64,000 nt of DNA from JAOUEA01 sp963825685. Lineage in GTDB: Bacteria; Actinomycetota; UBA4738; HRBIN12. Under the pieces are notes generated by a model. It was not told the DNA's origin and made no database searches. It saw only the letters and a list, made by a program, of their open reading frames with translations. The stretch spans positions 15,383 through 79,382 of the forward strand of contig CAWGUD010000012.1 of the NCBI GenBank assembly GCA_963825685.1. The letters run 5' to 3'. Of this stretch, positions 46,679-55,558 are shown piece by piece. Made by a program: the position numbers and the translations under genes. Every line of letters begins with the position of its first letter. Within the stretch, counting starts at the first letter, position 1.

Positions 46679-47044
46679 GGCGATCACGTCCATCTCGACG
46701 TGGAACCGTTCGTCCATCAGCTCACACACGATGGTGGTCCTGACCGGCTTGGCGCCGCCGAAGCCTTCGGCGTACAGCTCGTTGAACCGGGCGAAGCTGT
46801 CACGTGACGTGAGGTAGGCGCCGACCCGCACGACGTCGCCGAGGCCGCAGCCGGCGGCGCGCAGGCAGGCCTCGATGTTGCGGATCACGGCGCGGACCTG
46901 GCCGTCGAGGTCGGGGGCCACGAGCGCGCCGTCGGCATCGACCGGGACCTGGCCCGAGACGAACACGAGGTCATCGGTCGCGACGACCGGGACGTAGGGC
47001 CGCGCGGGGACCATGATGTCGGGCGGCTGGATCTCTTCACGCAT
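46658..47044 (-). CDS. RidA family protein (enamine/imine deaminase)
   Basis: 128 residues from ATG 47044. Motifs VPVVATDDLVFVSGQVPVDAD, RNIEACLRAAG and KPVRTTIVCELM (with the Arg that binds the carboxylate) are typical of the YjgF/RidA trimer. RidA hydrolyses reactive 2-aminoacrylate made by PLP dehydratases. The start overlaps the stop of the dehydratase gene (ATGCGTGA, 8 nt), so the two are made together, consistent with that role. Confidence 0.9.
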   Translation of the reverse strand: MREEIQPPDIMVPARPYVPVVATDDLVFVSGQVPVDADGALVAPDLDGQVRAVIRNIEACLRAAGCGLGDVVRVGAYLTSRDSFARFNELYAEGFGGAKPVRTTIVCELMDERFHVEMDVIAVRPPAA

Positions 47045-48018
47045 CCGTCGGGCTCCTTTCGCCCAGCACCTCGATGAACCGATCGGCGCCGATGTTGCCA
47101 CCCGACAGGATGACACCGACGCGCCCGCCCTCGGCGTCGATGCTGCCGGCGAGCAGGGCCGCGACACCGACGGCGCCGCTCGGCTCGACGACGAGCTTCA
47201 GCCGTTCGAACAGGTACCGCATCGCCGCGCGGATCTGGTCGTCGGTCACGGTGACGATGTGGTCGACGACGCGCCGGTTCACCTCGAGCGTCAGTACCCC
47301 CGGCGTCACCGGTTGCAGGCCGTCGGCGATGGTGCGGGGCACGCCGGGGAGCTCGACCCGGTCGCCGGTCTCGAGGGACCGGCGCGTGTCGTCGGCGCCC
47401 TGGGGCTCGACGCCGATCACGATCGCGTCCTCCCGGTGGGCCCGCAGGGCTGTCCCCGAGCCCGCGATCAGCCCGCCCCCGCCGACCGGCACCACCAGGA
47501 TGTCGGGGGGCCCGATCTGCTCGATCAGCTCGAGCGCGGCGGTGCCCTGTCCAGCCATGATCAACGGGTCGTCGTACGGCGGGATCAAGGTGAGCCCACG
47601 GTCACGCGCGAGCCGGTCGGCGATCTCGGCTCGATCCTCGCGGTAGCGGTCGTAGACGACGACCTCGGCGCCGTAGCCGGCTGTCGCCGCGAGCTTGGTC
47701 GGCGGCGCGTCGTCGGGCATCACGATCACCGGCCGATGCTGCGTGCAGAGCCCGGCGGCGATCGCGACCGCCTGCGCGTGGTTGCCCGACGAGAACGCCA
47801 CGACGCCTGCGCGGCGTTCGTCATCGGAAAGGCGAGCTGATCCGGTTGTAGGCGCCGCGGATCTTGAACGAACCACCGCGTTGCAGGTTCTCGGCCTTCA
47901 GCGAGACGCTCGCGCCGACCTCGCGGTCGAGCGTGCGTGACGTGATGACCGGGGTCTCGTGGGCGACGCCCCGAAGGCGTGCCGCTGCCGCCTCGACGTC
48001 AGCGAGCTCGATCGTCAC
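47037..48018 (-). CDS. Threonine/serine dehydratase-like PLP enzyme (one frameshift)
   Basis: About 326 residues from GTG 48018. The N-terminal part (VTIELADVEAAAARLRGVAH, SLKAENLQRGGSFKIRGAYN with the PLP Lys) reads in one frame. The rest (FSSGNHAQAVAIAA, VPVGGGGLIAG the phosphate loop, SGGNIGAD) reads in another; the shift is at about 47838. It belongs to the IlvA/TdcB branch without the ACT domain. Deamination of a hydroxy amino acid is expected. GTGA overlap with the upstream nitroreductase gene and 8-nt overlap with ridA. Confidence 0.85.
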
Positions 48019-48581
48019 GGGTCGCCTTCGGAGCGGTCGGGGTCGAGCGGCGCGAACAGCACCAGGTCCTCGACCCGGGTGCGAGCGCTGCCGGGACGGT
48101 GGCGGCGTCCGCGGGGGCGGTGATCGGCTCGATGGCCGACACCCACGATGAGCTGCGGGTCCAGGTTCGGTGGCAGGTTCAGGAACACGCGCATGGCCGA
48201 CGGCGAGTCGGCGGTCATCGGGCCGGCGACCAGACCGAGCGCATGCGCGGCGAGCAGCATGTTCTGCGCGGCGGAGCCGACGTCCCAGTACACCTCGCGG
48301 TGCGAAGGGATCGGCGCCTCGTAACCGGCCAGGTCCCAGTCGATGCAGATCATGATCGCCGCGGCCGGCACGCCGGCGACCATGCCGGGCGAGAACATGT
48401 GGATCGCGCGGAGCACCGCGGCGTCGGTCACGACGACGAACCGATGGACGCGCAGGTTCGAGCCCGCGGGGGCCCACCGCGCGGCCTCGAGGATCGTCCA
48501 CAACGTCTCGGGGTCCACGGGTCGGTCGCTGTAGGCCTTCGCCACGCGCCGGGTTCGGATCGTCTCGAGCGTGTCACGCAT
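48015..48581 (-). CDS. Nitroreductase family protein
   Basis: 188 residues from ATG 48581. MRDTLETIRTRRVAKAYSD, ILEAARWAPAGSNLRVHRFV (FMN-binding) and DVGSAAQNMLLAAHALGLV are family signatures. It is a probable FMN-dependent reductase or dehydrogenase. The C-terminal region after IVGVGHRA is Arg/Pro-rich and may be affected by an indel. The stop overlaps the dehydratase start (GTGA), so it is in the same operon. Confidence 0.8.
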   Translation of the reverse strand: MRDTLETIRTRRVAKAYSDRPVDPETLWTILEAARWAPAGSNLRVHRFVVVTDAAVLRAIHMFSPGMVAGVPAAAIMICIDWDLAGYEAPIPSHREVYWDVGSAAQNMLLAAHALGLVAGPMTADSPSAMRVFLNLPPNLDPQLIVGVGHRADHRPRGRRHRPGSARTRVEDLVLFAPLDPDRSEGDP

Positions 48582-48920
48582 CGTCGTCGTCGACCCAGCC
48601 GGGGCAACCTCGCGCGCGAGGTTCGCGATCAGCTCATCGAGGTAGGCCTCGCTGTCTCGGGCGCCGCTCCCATCGGATCCCACTCCCGTGCGGGGATCGA
48701 TCGCTCGAGTTCGCGAAGGAACGTCTCGAGCGAACCGGTCGCCCGCGGGGCCCAGGCGGTCGCGAGCCGCTCGGCCGCCGTCGCGAGCCGGTAGGTCCCG
48801 TACCCGGGGGGATCGAACAGGCAGCTGCGTGAGCTCGACAAGCAGGAACGCGAGCAGCTCGAGCGCCTCGTCGTGGGTCAGCGCCAGCTCACGGTCGGCC
48901 GCCGTCTGGTCCTCGCTCAT
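48582..48920 (-). CDS. DUF6092-like small protein (frameshifted)
   Basis: It starts at ATG 48920. The residues ALTHDEALELLAFLLVELTQ lead, after a one-base shift at about 48835, to LFDPPGYGTYRLATAAERL and FLRELERSIPAREWDP. In that frame it would stop at 48629; a further shift near 48660 would add DSEAYLDELIANLAREV. This is a helical small protein resembling DUF6092. Function unknown. It lies between the DUF3830 and nitroreductase genes. The exact 3' end is not certain. Confidence 0.5.
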
Positions 48921-48939
48921 GGCTCGCCGGCACGACCCT

Positions 48940-49415
48940 TCACCCCAGACGGCTGACCCGGATGGTCTGTAGGCCTTCGGTCCGGGTCCGCAGACACCCG
49001 GCGGCCAGCTCGTCGAGCCCCTCGTCGACGGTCGCCCAGACGGTCATCGGGTACCGGGCCGAAGCTGAACTCGAACCGCGTCTCACGGCCGTAGACGAGG
49101 GCGAGGTCCCAGTACTCCTCGGTGATGCCGACCCCGTAGCCCGGCGGGAAGTAGCCGAAGCAGATGTCGCCCGGGATCGGGAGCACGCGTGAGGTTCTCG
49201 CTGGGGGAGCGACGTCGGATCGAAGACCCGGTTGGCCTCAGGCGACCTCGACCGACACCATGCGCCCCGCCCACCCCGCGTGGATGCCTGTCGTCACGAT
49301 GGGCTGCTCGATCGCCTGCCACATGGCGTCGCACGTCTTCGGGGCGAGCGTCGTCGTCCAGGACCGCCGTCGCAAGTTCGCCGGTCCGCTCGAACCTGAT
49401 CTGGATCCTCCTCAC
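48940..49415 (-). CDS. DUF3830 family, cyclophilin-like protein (several frameshifts)
   Basis: From GTG 49415. The pieces lie in different frames: RRIQIRFERTGELATAVLDD; then CDAMWQAIEQPIVTTGIHAGW; then ANRVFDPTSLP, ENLT and PIPGDICFGYFPPGYGVGIT; then MTVWATVDEGLDELAAGC to the stop at 48940. The order and motifs are those of DUF3830 (cyclophilin-like fold), which often sits with hydantoinase or amidohydrolase genes. At least three or four one-base shifts occur within 480 bp. Role unknown, perhaps a lactam or imide isomerase/hydrolase partner. Confidence 0.55.
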
Positions 49416-49480
49416 ACGACCCCCGATTCCTCGGTGAACCGTCCCGCCTCGATGACCTGACGCCTGCGTTCTCGGTGGAC

Positions 49481-50688
49481 CTATCCGAGCGCTGCCTCGT
49501 CCAGCACGTGGGTCGTGCCTCGCCCGATCACGAGCTTGACGTCGCGCAGCGTTCGAGGTCCTCGAGCGGGTCGCCGGCGACCGCGATCACGTCGGCGGAC
49601 ATGCCGGCCGCGAGCGTGCCGAAGTCGGCGTGCGCCGAGATCACCGCGGCCGCGTCGCGCGTGGCCGCCTGGATCGCGCGGTAGGGCTCGACCCCGAACG
49701 TCGTGAAGACCTTGATCTCGTTCACCATGTCGCCGTAGCTGTCGGTCCCGGTCGCGTACAGCACGCCGGCGTCGAGGGCATGCTGGAACGACCGACGGTG
49801 GACATCGAGGACCTGGTCGGCGACGTCGATCCAGCTCGGCTCGAGCCCGAACTCGTGGCCGCGGTGGACGATGCCGAGCATGACATCCAGGGTCGGCACG
49901 AGCATGACCCCGTGGTCGGCCATGAACCGCGCGTGGTCCTCGGTCAGGTAGATGCCGTGCTCGAGGCAGTCGAGCCCGGCTTCCAGGGCGTTCGAGATCC
50001 CGCGCTCGCCGTCGGCGTGGGCCGTGACTCGTTTGTCCCGGGAGTGGGCCACGTCGACGACGGCCGCCATCTCCTCGACGGTCAGCTGCGCGTGGGTGGG
50101 CATCTCGCCCGGGCTCGCCGCGCTGATGCCGCCGCTGGCCATGACCTTGATGAAGTCCGCCCCGAGCTCGAACTGGCGACGTGCCATCTGGGCGCACGCC
50201 CATGGCCCGTCCGCGGCGCCACCGAACGCTCCCTGGTGACCGCCCGTCATGCCGATGGCTTCACCCGCGCACACGAGCCGCGGCCCGATCCCGTAGCCCT
50301 CGTCGAGCGCCCGTCTGACGACCAGGTCGACGCCGTGCCGTGCTCCCGGGATCCTGAGCGTCGTGACGCCGCGGGGCAGCGTCTCGCGCGCGTAGTGGGC
50401 GAACACCACCGCCCACATGGTGTCGGGCTCATCGAGCGCGTCCGTCCCGGTCGAGAAGCGGCTGCGGCCCGCCACGTGCTCGTGGCAATCGATCATGCCG
50501 GGCATGAGCGTCGCATCGGGGAAGTGGCGCTCCTCGACGCCGTCGGCGGCGAGCTCGGCCCGGCGTCCGACGGCCTCGATACGGCCGTCGCGGATACGGA
50601 CCGCGGCATCACGCAGCGGCGGCTCGTCGTTGGCGGTGATCAGCCTCGGGGCCGATACCAGCATCGGGGGTCCGCTCTCGCGCTCCAT
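49481..50688 (-). CDS. Amidohydrolase family protein (3' frameshift)
   Basis: About 402 residues from ATG 50688 behind gggaggcagg. Metal motifs: MIDCHEHVAG, FIKVMASGGIS (Lys), TAHADGERG, CLEHGIYL and ATGTDSYG. Related to the amidohydrolase at 38163 (same GGH near MTGGHQG). The end TLRDVKLVIGRGTTHVLDEA lies in another frame after a shift at about 49560. It is the first gene of the six-gene minus operon, sharing operator site 4 with the plus operon. Confidence 0.85.
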
Positions 50689-50715
50689 CCTGCCTCCCGT
50701 CGACGGATGCGTAGA

Positions 50716-50737
50716 ATCGTACTACAATCCAGCAGTC
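50716..50737 (+). promoter_or_regulatory. Operator/promoter element, site 4 of 5 (divergent operons)
   Basis: ATCGTACTACAATCCAGCAG plus two bases, with a TACAAT -10 for the plus operon. It lies in the 102-bp gap between the two longest operons of the island (starts 50688 minus and 50791 plus), 28 bp from the first and 53 bp from the second. One repressor site could silence both. Confidence 0.65.
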
Positions 50738-50790
50738 GGACGAACCAGCGGGCCGGTGCGCTGCGGCCCTCAGAGAGGTGGGAGAAGCTC

Positions 50791-52341
50791 GTGGACACGC
50801 TCCAGTACGGTCAGGCTCCGGCGGACACCCCGGCGCTGCACGAGGCGTTCGAGGCGGGCTTGGCGGCGGCCACCGCCGCCCTCGGTGCTCGGCATCCCGG
50901 CATCGTCGGGGGCAAGCCCCGCGACGGCGAGGGCTTCCGCCCGGGATGGTCGCCGATCGACCGTGACCTGATCATCGGCGAGTTCGGCCAGCTGAGCGCG
51001 GCCGACGTCGACGACGCGGTCTCGATCGCGGCCGCGTTCGCGCCGACATGGGGCGCCACCGATTGGCGCGAGCGGGTCCGCATCACCCGAGCGGCGATCG
51101 ACCTCATGGAGCAGCGGAAGGCCGAGATCATCGCGGTGTCGGTGCTCGAGACCGCGAAGAACCGTCTCGAAGCGTTCGGCGAGGTCGAGGAGCTGATCGG
51201 CCTGGTGCGGCTCAACTGCGATCAGGTCGAGGAGAACGAGGGCTTCGTCTACGGGCTCCCCGGCGACGGCGTCAGCCGCTACCAGGAGGTGCTTCGTCCC
51301 TACGGCGTGTGGGGCATCATCGCGCCGTTCAACTTCCCGTTCGCCCTGGCCGCCAACCCGATCTCGGCCGCGCTGCTCGCCGGCAACTGCGTCGTCTTCA
51401 AGCCGGCCCACCAGGGAGCGCTGACCGGCCATGCTGATCCACGAGATCTTCACGCAGGCCGGGGTGCCCGCCGAGGCGTTCCACATCCTCACGGGTCCGG
51501 GCGCGGTCGTCGGCGCGCGCATCGCGAGCCACCCGGACGTCGGCGGTGTCACCTTCACCGGCTCGTACGCCGTCGGCATGGAGATCTACCGCAACCGCGA
51601 CGGCGCCCCGCGGCCCGCGATCTGCGAGCTCGGCGGCAAGAACCCGACGGTCGTGAGCGGCCTGCCGACCTCGACAAGGCGGCCGAGGGGCTGATGCACG
51701 GCTCGTTCGGCTTCGGGGGACAGAAGTGCGCATCGACCTCTCGCGCGTACGTCCAGCGCGACGTCTACGACGAGTTCGTCGAGCTGCTGCGAGCGAAGAC
51801 CGACGAGATCGTGATCGGCGACCCGCGCGAACAGGGCGTCTACCTCGGCCCGCTGATCAACGACGCGGCCGGCGAGCGGTACGAGGGCGCCGTCGCCGAG
51901 GCGCGGTCGGTCGGGCGCATCGTCACGGGCGGCGAGCGGCTCACCGGCGGCATCTTCGACCGAGGCAACTACGTGCGCCCGACGGTCGTGGAGGCCCCGT
52001 CGTCCTCGTGGCTCTGGCGCAAGGAGATCTTCGTGCCGTTCGTGGTCGTCGAGCCCTACGACGACCTCGGCGACGCGATCGGGCGCGCGAACGACACGGA
52101 GTTCGGGCTCACCGCGGGGTTCTTCAGCGAGGACGAGGACGAGATCGAGACGTTCCTCGACGGCATCCAGGCGGGCGTCGTCTACGTGAACCGTCGCTCG
52201 AGCTCGACCACCGGCGCGTGGCCGGGCCTGCAGACCTTCGGCGGTTGGAAGAGCTCGGGCACGAGCGGGCGGAGCGTCGGCGGACGCTTCTACGTCGCCC
52301 AGTACCTGCGCGAGCAGTCGCGGACCGTGATCGCCAGCTGA
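50791..52341 (+). CDS. Aldehyde dehydrogenase, P5C-dehydrogenase-like (two compensating frameshifts)
   Basis: About 516 residues from GTG 50791. It resembles RocA/PruA more than general ALDHs: the start with ALHEAFEAGL and GEGFRPGWSPIDRDLII, PFNFPFALAANP, then AICELGGKNPTVV (catalytic Glu) and FGFGGQKCASTSRAYV (catalytic Cys). The middle, 51431 to about 51665, is shifted by one base and restored. The enzyme would oxidise glutamate semialdehyde or a similar aldehyde, the end of a proline-type pathway. First gene of the plus operon. Confidence 0.85.
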   Translation: MDTLQYGQAPADTPALHEAFEAGLAAATAALGARHPGIVGGKPRDGEGFRPGWSPIDRDLIIGEFGQLSAADVDDAVSIAAAFAPTWGATDWRERVRITRAAIDLMEQRKAEIIAVSVLETAKNRLEAFGEVEELIGLVRLNCDQVEENEGFVYGLPGDGVSRYQEVLRPYGVWGIIAPFNFPFALAANPISAALLAGNCVVFKPAHQGALTGHADPRDLHAGRGARRGVPHPHGSGRGRRRAHREPPGRRRCHLHRLVRRRHGDLPQPRRRPAARDLRARRQEPDGRERPADLDKAAEGLMHGSFGFGGQKCASTSRAYVQRDVYDEFVELLRAKTDEIVIGDPREQGVYLGPLINDAAGERYEGAVAEARSVGRIVTGGERLTGGIFDRGNYVRPTVVEAPSSSWLWRKEIFVPFVVVEPYDDLGDAIGRANDTEFGLTAGFFSEDEDEIETFLDGIQAGVVYVNRRSSSTTGAWPGLQTFGGWKSSGTSGRSVGGRFYVAQYLREQSRTVIAS

Positions 52342-52346
52342 GCGGC

Positions 52347-52890
52347 ATGGCGACGGCGACCCTCTCCGACGAGGCGGCCGCGATCGCGCAGGCGTTCGCC
52401 GACACGTCGACCCGTGCGATCGCGCACGTGCCGTCGAGCGCGATCACGCCGCTGCTGACCGACATGCTCGAGCGAGCGGGCGCGCCGGGCGTGCCCGAGC
52501 TGATCCCGGTCGGTCGCGAGGAAGAGGCGATCGGCATCGTCGGCGGGCATGAACCTCGTCGAGCACCGTGCCGCGGTCCTGATGCAGGACAACGGGTTCG
52601 GGAACGCGCTGACGGCGATCGCGACGTGGGCCAGCGCGTACCACATCCCGTTGCCGATCTTCGCGAACGATCGGGGCGGCCTCGGCGAGTACAACTCGAT
52701 GATCCACTCGATCAGCGGGTCGGCGCGCGACCTCCTCGACGTGCTGCGGGTGCCGGTGTTCGACCTGACCTTCCGCGAACGGCCCGACGCCTGGCACGAT
52801 GTGGCGGTCGAGGCGATCGAGCATGCGTGGCTCACGCGCCGGCCGGTCGCGGTCACGATGAACTTCTGGGAAGGGGCGACGCGAGCGTGA
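52347..52890 (+). CDS. ThDP-dependent decarboxylase alpha-type subunit (one frameshift)
   Basis: From ATG 52347, ending 52890. The N-terminal piece (IAHVPSSAITPLL, GREEEAIGIVGG with the Glu that activates thiamine diphosphate) and the rest (NLVEHRAAVLMQDNGFGNALTA, IPLPIFANDRGGLGEYN) are the Pyr domain of phosphonopyruvate/sulfopyruvate decarboxylases (ComD-like). The frames differ by one base at about 52547. It pairs with the beta subunit downstream (GTGA overlap). Confidence 0.75.
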
Positions 52891-53486
52891 CGATCTCCCG
52901 GGTCGAGGCCCTGCGGGCGGCGGTGGCGGCGGTGCCCGACGCCGCGTTCGTGGTCACCTGCGGCGCGACGAGCCGCGAGATGGCCGCGGTCGCGGACCGG
53001 CCCGGCAACCTCTACCTGCTCGACTCGATGGGGCTCACGACCTCGGTCGCCCTCGGCGTGGCGATCGGCCTGCGGCAGCGGTTCCCGCACGTCGTGGCGA
53101 TCGACGGCGACGGCTCGCTCCTGATGAACCTGGGCAGCCTCGCCACGATCGGGGCGCACGCGCCGACGAACCTCACGATCCTGCTCCTGGACAACGGCGA
53201 GCACGCGTCGGCGGGCGGGATGCCCACGATCTCCGACCGCATCGATCTGTGCCGCGTCGCGGAGGGGTGCGGGGTGCGGGCGGCAGAGATCACCACGGCC
53301 GACGGCCTGAGCGACGCGCTCCGTGCCGCGGTGCTCGGGGGCCCGCCGCACTTCCTGCGCATGCGCATCGCGCGCGGGAACGCCGCAGGGGTGCCGTGGC
53401 TGCACGCCGACCCGGTGGTGCTGGGCGATCGGTTCCGATCGTGGGCGCTCGCCGACCACGCCGTCGCTCTCGGGCAGGGTGCGTGA
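52887..53486 (+). CDS. ThDP-dependent decarboxylase beta-type subunit
   Basis: 199 residues from GTG 52887. The ThDP-Mg motif GDGSLLMNLGSLATIG...ILLLDNGEHAS is complete. It has the PP domain only, with VTCGATSREM at the start as in sulfopyruvate decarboxylase beta (ComE-like). The two genes overlap by four bases, so equimolar synthesis is expected. It would decarboxylate a 2-oxo acid to an aldehyde that the upstream ALDH could oxidise. Confidence 0.8.
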   Translation: MTISRVEALRAAVAAVPDAAFVVTCGATSREMAAVADRPGNLYLLDSMGLTTSVALGVAIGLRQRFPHVVAIDGDGSLLMNLGSLATIGAHAPTNLTILLLDNGEHASAGGMPTISDRIDLCRVAEGCGVRAAEITTADGLSDALRAAVLGGPPHFLRMRIARGNAAGVPWLHADPVVLGDRFRSWALADHAVALGQGA

Positions 53487-53496
53487 GGAGGCCCGC

Positions 53497-55558
53497 ATGA
53501 TCTCGACGGACCCGTCGCCGTCGGTGCGGGTCGCCGTCGACATCGGCGGCACGTTCGTCGATGCGGTCGCCCAGGACGTGAGGACCGGCGAGCTGGTGAC
53601 GGTCAAGGTGGCCACCACTCCCCAGCAGCCGACCGCCGGCGTCCTCGAGGCGATCGCGGCCCTGGGGATCTCCCTCGATCGGGTCGAGGTGATCGTGCAC
53701 GGGACGACGCTCGCCCTCAACGCCGTGCTCGAGCGCAAGGGGGTCCGCACGGGCATCGTGACGAACGAGGGCTTCAGAGACATCTATGAGCTGGGTCGGG
53801 GCGACGTCCCCTTCGAGCACATGTACAACCTGCGGTACGAGCAACCTCGTCCCCTGGTGCGGCGTCGCGACACCGCGGGTGTGCGGGGCCGTCTCGATCA
53901 CGAAGGCTCGGAGATCGAGGAACTCGACGAAGCCGGGCTCGTGGAGGCAGCGGGGCGGTTGATCCGGGACAACGACGTGCGGTCGATCGCCGTCGTCTTC
54001 CTGCATAGCTACGTCGATCCTGCGCACGAGCGCCGGGCAGCCGAGCTGTTGAAGGAACACTTCCCCGACACGACCGTCTCGATCTCGAGCGACATCGCAC
54101 GCGAGCATCGTGAGTTCGAACGGACCTCGACCACCGTGCTCGACGCCTACACGCGACCGATCGTGGACACGTACCTGGAGACCCTCGAGGGGGAGCTGCG
54201 GGGCGCGGGCCTGCAGCGGCCGCTGCTGGTCATGCGGTCCGGGGGAGGAGCCATGAGCGTCGGGGAAGCCAGGTCGGCCCCTCTCATGACGGTCTTCTCG
54301 GGGCCCTCGGGCGGCGTCACGGGCGGCGCCAACGTGGCGCGGCTGTCGGGGCGCGATCGCCTCATCACGTTCGACGCGGGTGGGACCAGCCTCGACGCGT
54401 GCGTGATCCTGGGGGGCGAACCGACCGACGTCTTCGAGGCTCGCCTCGATACGCACCCGGTGTTGATCCCCGTGTTCGATATCCGGACCATCGGAGCCGG
54501 GGGCGGTTCGATCGCGTGGATGGATCGCGACCTGCTGAAGGTCGGGCCCCAGAGCGCCGGCGCCGACCCCGGGCCCATGGCGTACGGGCGAGGGGGGCGA
54601 CAGCCGACCGTGACGGATGCGGCGCTGTGCCTCGGCTACCTCGAGCCCGACGAGCTGTTCATCGACGGGCGGTCGTTCTCGCTCGAGCTGGCCACCGCAG
54701 GGATCCGCGATCAGATCGCGACCCCGATGGGGATGGACGTCCGCGACGCGGCGGCCGCCATCTTCGACGTGACCCAGGCCCGCAACCTCGGGGCCTTGCG
54801 CGAGATCACCGTCGAACGTGGCGATGGATCCGCGGGAGTTCTCCCTCCTCGCCTTCGGCGGCGCCGGTCCGATGCTGGGGCCGATGCTGGCACGCGAGAT
54901 GGGCATCCCCGAGGTGGTCGTGCCGAGCGAGCCGGGGGTGTTCTCGGCATGGGGGATGCTGGGCGCCGACCTCGTCCACGACGTCGGACGGTCGGTGATC
55001 GAGCCGCTCGAGTCCGAGACGCTGGAGCGCCTCGAGGCGGTGTTCGAAGAGATGGAAGCGGCGGCCACGGCGTCGTTGTCGAAGCAGGGCATCGACCCCG
55101 AACGATGCGATCTGCAGCGGCGGTTGGACCTGCGCTACGACGGGCAGGAGTACAGCCTCGGGGTGCGCGTCGGGTCCGGGGAGCCGGCCGCGTCGATCCG
55201 GTCGCGATTCGATGCCGCCCACCTGGAGCGCCACGGCCACAACCTCGACGGTGCGGGTGTCGAGATCGTGGCGGTGCGGGTCCGAGGGGTCGGGACCATG
55301 CTCGCCGCGACGCTGACCGCCTCACCCGAGGGGTCCGGAACCAGCCACCGAGCCGGGCGCCGCACCGCGTTCGACTTCGCCACCCGTGAGGTGGTGGAGT
55401 TCGACGAGTACCGGCGAGCAGACCTCGTCCCGGACGATCACCTCAGCGGACCGGCCCTCGTGCGGGAGCCGACATCGGTCACCGTCATCCACTCCGACCA
55501 GCGGTTCCACCTGGACGGGTTCGGGCACATCGTGATCACGACGGAGGGCGACCGATGA
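53497..55558 (+). CDS. Hydantoinase/oxoprolinase family subunit A (one frameshift)
   Basis: About 686 residues from ATG 53497 behind gtgaggagg. Family motifs: VAVDIGGTFVDAVAQD, VIVHGTTLALNAVLERKG, FSGPSGGVTGG and FDAGGTSLDACV (ATP binding), GAGGGSIAW. The C-terminal part (MDPREFSLLAFGGAGP onward) lies in another frame after a shift at about 54825. It forms an ATP-dependent amidohydrolase complex with the B subunit, opening hydantoin, 5-oxoproline or similar rings. The stop overlaps the next start (ATGA). Confidence 0.9.
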
